A stretch of DNA of 19,149 nt from Thermocaproicibacter sp041859875. Its GTDB lineage: Bacteria; Bacillota; Clostridia; Oscillospirales; Acutalibacteraceae. The DNA lies in assembly GCA_041859875.1 (NCBI GenBank), contig JBFLFY010000029.1:1-19149 (forward strand). The letters are read 5' to 3'. Below, one piece after another: positions 8,878-15,701 of the stretch. The position numbers and the translations under genes were made by a program. The notes beneath the pieces are model-generated. The model did no database searches. It worked only from the letters and a program-made list of their open reading frames with translations, and was not told where the DNA came from. How positions within the stretch are numbered: the stretch's first letter is position 1; every line of letters starts with the position of its first letter.

Positions 8878-10308
8878 TTGAAGAATTCTTACGAATCACC
8901 GCTTTCATCCCGTTATGCGGATGACAAGATGAAATATATTTTTTCACCGGACAAAAAATTCCGCACTTGGCGCAGGCTTTGGATTGCTTTGGCTGAAGCG
9001 GAAAAAGAGCTCGGCCTCGGCATCACGCAGGAACAGATTGACGAGATGAAAGCGCATCAGGATGACATTAACTATGACGTTGCGGAAGCGCGTGAAAAGG
9101 TTGTGCGCCACGATGTGATGTCACATGTTTATGCTTTTGGTGTGCAGTGCCCGAAGGCGGAACCAATTATCCACCTCGGCGCCACTTCCTGCTATGTGGG
9201 TGACAATACTGATGTTATCATTATGACGGAAGCCCTGCGCCTTGTGCGCGACAAGTTGGTCTGCGTCCTTCGTGTTTTAAAGAAGTTTGCTTTGGAAAAC
9301 CGCAGTCTGCCCACGCTGGCCTTTACGCATTTTCAGCCGGCTCAGCCTACGACAGTCGGCAAGCGCGCGACTCTCTGGATGCAGGACCTGCTGATTGACC
9401 TGGAAGATGTGGAATATGTGCTTTCCGGCATGAAGTTGCTCGGTTCCAAGGGTACAACGGGCACGCAGGCGAGCTTTTTGGAGCTTTTCGACGGCGACCA
9501 CGAAAAAGTGCGGAAGCTGGACGGAATGATTGCGAAAAAGATGGGTTACAGCGGATGCTTTGCGGTTTCCGGCCAGACTTACACCAGAAAACTCGACAGC
9601 CGCGTTCTCGCCGTGCTGAGCGGCGTTGCTCAAAGTGCCGCAAAATTTTCCAATGATATTCGCCTGCTGCAGCACCTGAAAGAAATTGAGGAGCCGTTTG
9701 AAAAGAATCAAATCGGTTCCTCGGCTATGGCCTACAAGCGCAACCCGATGCGCAGCGAACGCATTGCGTCGCTTGCCCGCTATGTGATGATTGACAGCCT
9801 GAACCCGTGCATCACGGCGGCTACCCAGTGGTTTGAACGTACGTTAGACGATTCCGCCAACAAGCGCATCAGCGTGCCGGAAGCCTTCCTTGCAGTAGAC
9901 GGCATCTTGAATTTGTATGCCAATGTGGCTGACGGCCTTGTCGTCTACCCGAAGGTAATTGCGAAGCACCTCGAAAGTGAGCTGCCTTTCATGGCGACGG
10001 AAAATATCATGATGGATGCCGTGAAACGCGGCGCCGACCGCCAGCAGCTGCATGAGCGCATCCGCGTTCATTCCATGGAAGCTTCCCGTATTGTAAAGGA
10101 AGAGGGCGGAAAGAACGATCTTCTGCAGCGCATAGCCGACGACCCGGCTTTCGGTGTTACCCTGGAGCAGCTGAATAAAATTGTCAGCCCGGAAAAATAC
10201 GTTGGCTGCGCACCGGAACAGACTGCCGAATTTATTTCGGAAACAGTGGACCCTGTCCTTTCAAAATACAGCAAAATCGGTGATGAAACAGAAGAAATTA
10301 ATGTTTAA
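8878..10308 (+). CDS. purB: Adenylosuccinate lyase
   Basis: PurB cleaves fumarate from SAICAR in the IMP pathway and from adenylosuccinate in the AMP branch. I place the start at TTG 8878, giving 476 residues beginning MKNSYESPLSSRY. TTGGAGG at 8863-8869 is then a well-spaced ribosome binding site. The in-frame TTG at 8863 would put that site inside the gene. Fumarase/lyase superfamily motifs are present: HLGATSCYVGDN starting near residue 99, THFQPAQPTTVGKR near 150, and the signature SSAMAYKRNPMRSE at 281-294 with the catalytic serine loop. The length matches the longer PurB subtype rather than the 430-residue Bacillus form. It sits between purF and purA, so it is placed to serve both of its reactions. 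Confidence 0.95.
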   Translation: MKNSYESPLSSRYADDKMKYIFSPDKKFRTWRRLWIALAEAEKELGLGITQEQIDEMKAHQDDINYDVAEAREKVVRHDVMSHVYAFGVQCPKAEPIIHLGATSCYVGDNTDVIIMTEALRLVRDKLVCVLRVLKKFALENRSLPTLAFTHFQPAQPTTVGKRATLWMQDLLIDLEDVEYVLSGMKLLGSKGTTGTQASFLELFDGDHEKVRKLDGMIAKKMGYSGCFAVSGQTYTRKLDSRVLAVLSGVAQSAAKFSNDIRLLQHLKEIEEPFEKNQIGSSAMAYKRNPMRSERIASLARYVMIDSLNPCITAATQWFERTLDDSANKRISVPEAFLAVDGILNLYANVADGLVVYPKVIAKHLESELPFMATENIMMDAVKRGADRQQLHERIRVHSMEASRIVKEEGGKNDLLQRIADDPAFGVTLEQLNKIVSPEKYVGCAPEQTAEFISETVDPVLSKYSKIGDETEEINV

Positions 10309-10318
10309 TTGATTCTGT

Positions 10319-10347
10319 TTGTGTTTCGAAGATATTTATGATATAGT
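10319..10347 (+). promoter_or_regulatory. Extended -10 promoter for purA
   Basis: TTGTGT at 10319-10324 and TATAGT at 10342-10347 are 17 nt apart, and TGA immediately before the -10 makes it an extended -10. The -35 is weak, matching only the TTG, as is common when TGN is present. It lies in the 122-bp gap between purB and purA and would give a leader of roughly 75 nt with secondary structure. Confidence 0.65.
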
Positions 10348-10365
10348 ATATAAGTTGTTTTCTGC

Positions 10366-10413
10366 CTGCCCGTTTTGCCGCCGGGCAGCGCGGTATTATT
10401 ACCAAAGCGGCAA
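10366..10413 (+). promoter_or_regulatory. Structured purA leader with competing hairpins
   Basis: Three pairings are visible. Hairpin A pairs CTGCCCG (10366-10372) with CGGGCAG (10382-10388). Hairpin B pairs TTGCCGC (10375-10381) with GCGGCAA (10407-10413) and encloses a small GGTA-TTAT-TACC hairpin (10392-10403). The 5' arm of B lies in the loop of A and its last base abuts the 3' arm of A, so A and B exclude each other or form a pseudoknot. B ends 3 nt before the GGAG of the purA ribosome binding site. No T run follows, so control of translation is more plausible than termination. I do not recognise a known riboswitch class. Confidence 0.4.
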
Positions 10414-10430
10414 GTTGGAGTGATTTCAAA

Positions 10431-11708
10431 ATGATAACTGCGATTGTCGGAGCTTGCTGGGGCGACGAAGGCAAGGGCAAAATAACGGATGTGGAAGCGG
10501 AAAAGGCCGACATTGTCATACGCTTTCAGGGTGGTTATAATGCAGGCCATACCATTGTGAACAACTATGGCAAATTCGCACTGCATCAGCTCCCTTCCGG
10601 TGTGTTCCACAGCAACATTGTGAATATTATCGGAAACGGCGTTGCATTGAACCCGGAAAAGTTTATTTCTGAACTAAACGGCCTTGTGGAGCGTGGTGTT
10701 CCGAAGCCGAAAATGATGGTTTCAAATCGTGCACAGATTCTTATGCCGTACCATGTGCTGCTGGATACCTGTGAAGAGGCGCGCCTGGCTTCCAAATCTT
10801 TCGGTTCTACAAAGTCCGGAATTGCACCTTTTTATTCCGATAAATTTGCAAAGATTGGCTTTCAGGTCAGTGAACTTTTTGCGGATGAAGCCTATCTGCG
10901 CGAAAAAATTGACCATGTGATTGCTCTTAAAAATGTATTTCTTGAACATCTTTATCATCAGCCAAAGCTGGAAGCGGATGCTGTTTACGCGAAACTGATG
11001 GAGTACAAGAAAATTCTTGCTCCTTATGTTGGCGATACATTCGAATTTCTCAGCGAAGCGGTGCATGACGGCAAAAACATTTTGCTGGAAGGTCAGCTGG
11101 GTACACTGAAAGACCCGGATTTTGGAATTTACCCAATGGTTACGTCTTCAAATACGATTGCGGCATACGGCGCGGTAAGCACCGGTATTCCGCCGTATGA
11201 AGTAAAAAATATCCTTGCTGTGGTAAAGGCGTATTCCAGCGCTGTAGGTGCTGGAGAATTCGTAAGTGAAATTTTCGGCCAGGAAGCCGACAACCTGCGC
11301 CGCCGCGGCGGCGACGGCGGCGAATTCGGCGCAACAACCGGCCGCCCGCGCAGAATGGGATGGCTTGACCTTGTGGCGGCACGCTACGGCTGCCGCGTTC
11401 AGGGCGCAACGGGCGTTGCACTGACGGTGCTGGATGCCCTCGGCTATCTTGACGAGATTCCGGTTTGTGTTGCCTATGAACTGGATGGCAAAAAGATAGA
11501 TTTCTTCCCGCCGACGGTAGACCTCAAGCACTGCAAACCGGTATATGAAAAGCTGCCGGGCTGGAAGTGCGACATCCGCGGCATTAAAAAGTACGAGGAT
11601 CTTCCGGAAAACGCAAGGCATTACGTCGAGTTTGCGGAAAAGGCAATCGGCGTACCGGTCAAGATTGTTTCCAACGGCCCTGCGCGCGAAGATATTATTT
11701 ACCGCTGA
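10431..11708 (+). CDS. purA: Adenylosuccinate synthase
   Basis: PurA joins aspartate to IMP with GTP, the first step of the AMP branch; PurB, encoded upstream, completes it. The 425 residues match the family. The N-terminal GTP-binding motif WGDEGKGK (residues 10-17) holds the catalytic Asp12. The AGHTIV block follows near residue 38, and GATTGRPRRMGWLDL lies about three quarters through. The loop GQLGTLKDPDFGIYP departs a little from the textbook EGAQG...DxDxGTYP block but is recognisable. The start is ATG with TTGGAG about 10 nt upstream. It has its own promoter and structured leader, so AMP-branch expression may be set separately from purC-purF-purB. Confidence 0.95.
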   Translation: MITAIVGACWGDEGKGKITDVEAEKADIVIRFQGGYNAGHTIVNNYGKFALHQLPSGVFHSNIVNIIGNGVALNPEKFISELNGLVERGVPKPKMMVSNRAQILMPYHVLLDTCEEARLASKSFGSTKSGIAPFYSDKFAKIGFQVSELFADEAYLREKIDHVIALKNVFLEHLYHQPKLEADAVYAKLMEYKKILAPYVGDTFEFLSEAVHDGKNILLEGQLGTLKDPDFGIYPMVTSSNTIAAYGAVSTGIPPYEVKNILAVVKAYSSAVGAGEFVSEIFGQEADNLRRRGGDGGEFGATTGRPRRMGWLDLVAARYGCRVQGATGVALTVLDALGYLDEIPVCVAYELDGKKIDFFPPTVDLKHCKPVYEKLPGWKCDIRGIKKYEDLPENARHYVEFAEKAIGVPVKIVSNGPAREDIIYR

Positions 11709-11726
11709 TTTTAATTTTTATTTCAT

Positions 11727-11762
11727 GCAGCCGGTGGCAGGCGTTCTGTCAATTCCGGCTGC
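11727..11762 (+). terminator. Two-part hairpin between purA and glmS, possible weak terminator
   Basis: GCAGCCGG (11727-11734) pairs perfectly with CCGGCTGC (11755-11762). Directly inside, TGGCAG (11735-11740) pairs with CTGTCA (11746-11751) with one wobble, leaving a 5-nt apical loop and a 3-nt bulge. The downstream TTCCTTGATTT is a poor T tract and no promoter fits between it and glmS, so read-through control is more likely than a full stop. Confidence 0.5.
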
Positions 11763-11794
11763 TTCCTTGATTTAGGAAGAGGTGTTTCTAAACT

Positions 11795-13621
11795 ATGTGT
11801 GGTATTGTTGGTTATGTCGGCGACGATCAGGCTGCGCCGATTCTTCTGAAAGGCCTTGAAAAACTAGAGTACCGCGGGTACGATTCCGCAGGTGTTGCCG
11901 TGTATGACGGCACTTCAATTCAGGTTGTAAAAACAAAAGGCCGGCTGAAAGTGCTGAATGATAAAATTCATGGCGGCACCGATATGCAAGGCACTGTTGG
12001 CATTGGCCATACGCGCTGGGCGACGCATGGGAAGCCTTCGGACCTGAACGCGCATCCGCACGTCAGTGAGTCCGGCAAATTTGCCGTTGTCCATAACGGC
12101 ATTATTGAAAATTATCTTACTTTGAAACATTCTCTGCTGGAGCAAGGGTACCATTTTGTGTCGGAGACAGACACAGAAGTAATTGCTCAGCTTTTAGATT
12201 ATTATTATGACGGCGATTTGCTTGACGCGGTCACAAAGACGCTTCGCAAAGTCCGCGGCTCCTATGCACTCGGCATCCTCTGTAAGGACTTTCCGGACCG
12301 CATTATCGGCGTTCGGAAAGACAGCCCGCTGATTGTCGGCCTCGGCAAAGGTGAAAATTTCATCGCTTCGGATATTCCGGCAATTCTGAACCGTACCCGT
12401 GACATTTACCGTTTAAATGAAAACGAAATTGCCGTAATTCAGAAAAACGGTGTCTCCGTTTATGACCTTGACAAAAAGCCCATTGCGAAAAAACCTTCGC
12501 ACATTGATTGGGATATTTCTGCGGCGGAAAAGGGCGGTTTCAGTCATTTTATGGCAAAGGAAATTATGGAGCAGCCGAAAGCGGTGCGCAACACGATTTC
12601 TCCGCGCATCAAAGACGGCCGTATTGTCCTGGACAACATTACACTTACAAAGCAGCAGATTGAAAGCTTCAGTAAAATTTTCATTGTTGCCTGCGGTTCA
12701 GCCTACCATGTAGGCGTTGTGGCAAAATACATTTTTGAGCAGTACACACATATTCCGGTTGAAGTTGATGTTGCTTCCGAGTTCCGTTACCGCAACCCGT
12801 TAATTAACAGCAGCGTCCTCGTTCTGGTTATCAGCCAGTCTGGCGAAACAGCGGATACGCTGGCAGCTTTGCGGGAAGCAAAACGCCTTGGCGCGCGCAC
12901 GATTTCTATCGTGAACGTTGTAGGCAGCTCTATTGCCAATGAGTCGGATGACGTCCTTTACACTTGGGCCGGGCCGGAAATCGCCGTGGCTACGACGAAA
13001 GCTTACAGTACACAGCTTGCCGTTGTGTATCTGCTGGCAATTTATATGGCCGAAAAAACAGGCGTTATGAATGAAACCGACTACAAGTATTACATCTCAG
13101 AGCTTCAGGCCCTTCCGGACAAAATCGAGGAAACACTTGCTTCCAAAGAACATGTCCACAGTACGGCCGAGCGCTTTTACAAGAACGATGATATTTTCTT
13201 TATCGGCCGTAATCTGGATTATGCCATGTCACTGGAAGGCTCGCTCAAGCTGAAAGAAATTTCTTATATCCATTCCGAAGCTTACGCGGCAGGCGAACTG
13301 AAGCACGGGACGATTTCGCTGATTCAGGAAGGCAGCTTGGTTATTGCACTTGCTACCCAGAAGCGCCTTTTTGAAAAGATGATGAGCAACGTAAAGGAAG
13401 TTAAGGCGCGCGGCGCGGTTGTTCTCGGCGTTACAACAGAGGACAATACGCAGATTGAAAAAGAAACAGACTGCGCGTTCTATGTACCGCAGATGTGTGA
13501 CATGATGCTGCCGTCGCTTGCGGTGATTCCACTGCAGATTTTTGCTTATTATGTAGCCTATATGAAAGGCTGCGACATTGACAAGCCACGCAATCTTGCT
13601 AAATCCGTAACGGTAGAATAA
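11795..13621 (+). CDS. glmS: Glutamine--fructose-6-phosphate aminotransferase (isomerising)
   Basis: GlmS makes glucosamine-6-phosphate from fructose-6-phosphate and glutamine, the entry step to UDP-GlcNAc and the cell wall. The 608 residues contain an N-terminal Ntn glutaminase domain with Cys2 as nucleophile (MCGIVGYVG), followed by GHTRWATHG and HNGIIENY. Two SIS isomerase domains follow, one near residues 290-430 with SQSGETADT, and one near 460-600 with HSEAYAAGELKHG. The C-terminus KPRNLAKSVTVE is the standard family ending. The ribosome binding site is AGGAAGAGG at 11774-11782, rather distant at 12 nt. No glmS ribozyme fits in the 86-bp gap upstream. guaA follows after 12 nt, so the two share a transcript. 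Confidence 0.97.
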   Translation: MCGIVGYVGDDQAAPILLKGLEKLEYRGYDSAGVAVYDGTSIQVVKTKGRLKVLNDKIHGGTDMQGTVGIGHTRWATHGKPSDLNAHPHVSESGKFAVVHNGIIENYLTLKHSLLEQGYHFVSETDTEVIAQLLDYYYDGDLLDAVTKTLRKVRGSYALGILCKDFPDRIIGVRKDSPLIVGLGKGENFIASDIPAILNRTRDIYRLNENEIAVIQKNGVSVYDLDKKPIAKKPSHIDWDISAAEKGGFSHFMAKEIMEQPKAVRNTISPRIKDGRIVLDNITLTKQQIESFSKIFIVACGSAYHVGVVAKYIFEQYTHIPVEVDVASEFRYRNPLINSSVLVLVISQSGETADTLAALREAKRLGARTISIVNVVGSSIANESDDVLYTWAGPEIAVATTKAYSTQLAVVYLLAIYMAEKTGVMNETDYKYYISELQALPDKIEETLASKEHVHSTAERFYKNDDIFFIGRNLDYAMSLEGSLKLKEISYIHSEAYAAGELKHGTISLIQEGSLVIALATQKRLFEKMMSNVKEVKARGAVVLGVTTEDNTQIEKETDCAFYVPQMCDMMLPSLAVIPLQIFAYYVAYMKGCDIDKPRNLAKSVTVE

Positions 13622-13633
13622 GGGGAAGCAGCC

Positions 13634-15172
13634 ATGAGAAACAACGAAGCCATACTGGTGCTGGATTTCGGTGGGCAGTACAGCCAGCTGATTGCCCGGC
13701 GAGTGCGCGACCTGAACGTATACTGTGAAATTCGTTCCTACCGCACTTCCGCAGAAAAAATTGCGGAAAGCGGCTATAAAGGGATTATATTTTCCGGCGG
13801 GCCAAACAGTGTCTACGCGGAAAAAGCACCCCGGTGTGATGCCGCCGTGCTTTCACTTGGCATCCCAGTCCTTGGAATCTGCTACGGTGCCCAGCTGATG
13901 GCTCAGCTGCTAAACGGAACAGTGGCGGAAAGCGCAGCCCGTGAATACGGCAAAACGCCGGTCACAGTTCAAACGGGCTCCAAGCTTTTTGCCGAAGTTG
14001 CGGAAAAGTCGGTCTGCTGGATGAGCCATACCGACCATATTTCCAAAGTCCCGGCAGGTTTCCGCATTGCTGCGGTCAGCGATGCCTGCCCGGTTGCCGC
14101 TATGGAGAACCCGCAGCGCCGCCTTTACGCGACGCAGTTTCATCCCGAAGTGGAGCATACCGAGTATGGCCAGCAGATTCTTCGGAATTTTCTGTATGGC
14201 ATCTGTGGATGTTCCGGTGACTGGAAGATGGACTCTTTCATTGATTCCAGCATAGCAAACCTGAAAAAGACGATTGGCGGCAAAAAAGTTATCTGCGCCC
14301 TTTCAGGCGGGGTGGATTCTTCCGTTGCCGCAGTTCTTGTACACCGTGCCGTGGGGAAAAACCTGACCTGTATTTTTGTTGACCACGGCCTCCTGCGCAA
14401 GGGCGAGGGCGATGAAGTTGAGCGCGTTTTCCGCAAGCAGTTCGACATTAATTTAATTCGCGTGAATGCACGGGAGCGTTTCCTTTCCAAGCTTGCGGGT
14501 GTTACAGAGCCGGAGCGTAAGCGCAAAATCATTGGGGAAGAATTTATCCGCGTTTTTGAAGAAGAAGCGCGTAAAATCGGTCAGGTTGATTACCTGTGCC
14601 AGGGGACGATTTACCCGGATGTCGTTGAGAGCGGTGAAGGTGACGCGGCTAAAATCAAGAGCCACCACAACGTTGGCGGCCTGCCGAAAGATATTGGTTT
14701 TACCGGCCTTGTAGAGCCGCTGCGTGATTTGTTTAAAGATGAAGTCCGCAGCGTTGGCACACAGCTTGGTATTCCAGACAGCCTTGTGTGGCGTCAGCCA
14801 TTCCCAGGGCCTGGCCTCGCAATCCGCATTATGGGCGAAATTACGGCAGAAAAACTTGAAATTCTGCAAGATGCCGATGCCATTTTCCGTGAGGAAATCG
14901 CAAAAGCGGGCCTTGACCGGAAAATCAACCAGTACTTTGCAGTGCTGACCGGAATCCGAAGCGTCGGCGTGATGGGCGACGGCCGTACTTATGACAATAC
15001 CATTGCCCTGCGCGGAGTAACAACTTCTGACTTCATGACGGCCGACTGGGCACGCATCCCATATGATGTGCTTGCGAAAGTTTCAGACCGCATTGTAAAT
15101 GAAGTCCGCAACGTAAACCGTGTTGTTTACGATATTACATCTAAGCCACCCGCTACAATCGAGTGGGAATAA
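13634..15172 (+). CDS. guaA: GMP synthase (glutamine-hydrolysing)
   Basis: GuaA aminates XMP to GMP with ATP and glutamine. The 512 residues have an N-terminal class I glutaminase with Cys83 (GICYGAQ), His170 and Glu172 (QFHPEVEHTEYG). An ATP-pyrophosphatase domain follows, with the PP-loop SGGVDSS at 224-230. The C-terminal dimerisation domain ends in the canonical SKPPATIEWE. The ATG has AGGGGAAGCAGCC upstream. The 3' end of guaA is an established integration site for genomic islands. Here phage-type genes begin about 190 nt beyond the stop, and the gene itself is intact, as expected when an element restores the 3' end on insertion. Confidence 0.97.
   Translation: MRNNEAILVLDFGGQYSQLIARRVRDLNVYCEIRSYRTSAEKIAESGYKGIIFSGGPNSVYAEKAPRCDAAVLSLGIPVLGICYGAQLMAQLLNGTVAESAAREYGKTPVTVQTGSKLFAEVAEKSVCWMSHTDHISKVPAGFRIAAVSDACPVAAMENPQRRLYATQFHPEVEHTEYGQQILRNFLYGICGCSGDWKMDSFIDSSIANLKKTIGGKKVICALSGGVDSSVAAVLVHRAVGKNLTCIFVDHGLLRKGEGDEVERVFRKQFDINLIRVNARERFLSKLAGVTEPERKRKIIGEEFIRVFEEEARKIGQVDYLCQGTIYPDVVESGEGDAAKIKSHHNVGGLPKDIGFTGLVEPLRDLFKDEVRSVGTQLGIPDSLVWRQPFPGPGLAIRIMGEITAEKLEILQDADAIFREEIAKAGLDRKINQYFAVLTGIRSVGVMGDGRTYDNTIALRGVTTSDFMTADWARIPYDVLAKVSDRIVNEVRNVNRVVYDITSKPPATIEWE
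15161..15172 (+). other. Candidate attachment-site core (attL) at the guaA 3' end
   Basis: GAGTGGGAATAA, the last codons of guaA with its stop, is the type of sequence that guaA-targeting tyrosine recombinases duplicate. Phage genes start soon after it. No second copy is in the window, as expected if the other end of the element lies to the right, so the exact core cannot be set. Confidence 0.4.
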
Positions 15173-15180
15173 TATAGCAA

Positions 15181-15225
15181 AAGCCATAAAGCCGCATGAA
15201 TGTTGACTTTATGGCTTATATTTTT
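15181..15225 (+). terminator. Intrinsic terminator after guaA, probably bidirectional
   Basis: AAGCCATAAAG (15181-15191) pairs perfectly over 11 bp with CTTTATGGCTT (15207-15217), with a 15-nt loop, followed by ATATTTTT. On the minus strand the same stem is followed by TTTTGCTATATT, so it can also stop the converging phage transcript. Confidence 0.8.
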
Positions 15226-15231
15226 GCCTAT

Positions 15232-15250
15232 CGGTTCTAAAACGGTTCTA
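15232..15250. repeat. Direct repeat CGGTTCTA, two copies 11 bp apart
   Basis: Exact 8-bp copies at 15232-15239 and 15243-15250, start to start one helical turn apart and about 60 bp from the guaA stop. Their spacing and place suit arm-type integrase sites. Confidence 0.5.
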
Positions 15251-15339
15251 CTTTGTGGGGACAATCCAAAATTGGATTCTCCGAAATTCCCAAACGCTTG
15301 GAATTTTCTCGACCCCTGCGTCAAATTTGCCGCACCCCT

Positions 15340-15355
15340 GCCGGAATTTTCCGGC
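15340..15355 (-). other. Short hairpin downstream of the head-closure gene
   Basis: GCCGGA (15340-15345) pairs with TCCGGC (15350-15355) around a 4-nt loop, 6 nt beyond the stop of the last phage gene. There is no T run on the minus strand, so termination probably relies on the guaA-side hairpin at 15181-15217. Confidence 0.35.
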
Positions 15356-15361
15356 GCCCGG

Positions 15362-15697
15362 TCAAACGACTGCTACCTTCACATAGATTTTCAGGTCTTG
15401 CTTTCGGCCCTCGTAATCATCCACATTTACGATAGAGTAGTTGATGCCCTTATAAACTATCCTGTAGCCTGCGCGAACGTCAGAGCGCCAGTTTATGGCA
15501 AACATAATATCTGCAATGTAAACCGTTGCTTGTGATTGGGACAGCTCTTTTTCGCTCATGTGCCGGTAATAAGCCCACAGATAACGCGGCGGGTCGGTAT
15601 CGGCTGCGTTGCCCAGGTCAACCCATGTAGTAGTTTTATGTACTCCGGTTCCGGTCGTTACCGGCCTTTGAATTCTGATTTTTTTATCTTTTAACAT
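15362..15697 (-). CDS. Phage head-closure (head-tail adaptor) protein
   Basis: This 111-residue protein resembles the SPP1 gp16 / HK97-type head-tail joining family, which closes the portal-connector assembly and forms the tail docking face. The features are small size, an N-terminal RIQRPVTTGTG strand, the central Trp-rich DPPRYLWAYYR region, and the C-terminal pattern GYRIVYKGINYSIVNVDDYEG followed by a basic KQDLKIYVKV strand. That last pattern is the clearest family mark. It starts 4 nt after the large terminase stop, an unusual place for this gene, which normally follows the connector. It is the last gene before guaA, so tail genes do not follow it. The family call is by sequence pattern and quite firm. 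Confidence 0.8.
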   Translation of the reverse strand: MLKDKKIRIQRPVTTGTGVHKTTTWVDLGNAADTDPPRYLWAYYRHMSEKELSQSQATVYIADIMFAINWRSDVRAGYRIVYKGINYSIVNVDDYEGRKQDLKIYVKVAVV

Positions 15698-15701
15698 ATC
15701 A

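Larger units (their letters stand above)
15226..15361. other. Non-coding junction between guaA terminator and phage genes
   Basis: I find no credible gene in this stretch. It holds several short repeats: a tandem CGGTTCTA pair (15232-15250), an inverted repeat AATCCA/TGGATT around AAAT (15263-15278), two copies of ACCCCTGC 22 bp apart (15312-15319 and 15334-15341), and the GCCGGA/TCCGGC hairpin at 15340-15355. Such clusters next to an attachment core suggest recombinase or accessory-protein binding sites, but this is inferred from position only. Confidence 0.45.

Noticed and set aside
10348..10430. Known guanine/adenine riboswitch in the purA leader
   Set aside because: The conserved three-way-junction core sequence of the purine riboswitch is not present and the leader is short; only the hairpins listed are supported.
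15100..15172. Disruption of guaA by the inserted element
   Set aside because: The C-terminus ends in the canonical SKPPATIEWE, so the gene is intact.
15200..15535. 111-codon plus-strand frame across the guaA-phage junction
   Set aside because: It starts inside the guaA terminator stem and runs antisense into the clear head-closure gene; no ribosome binding site or family resemblance.
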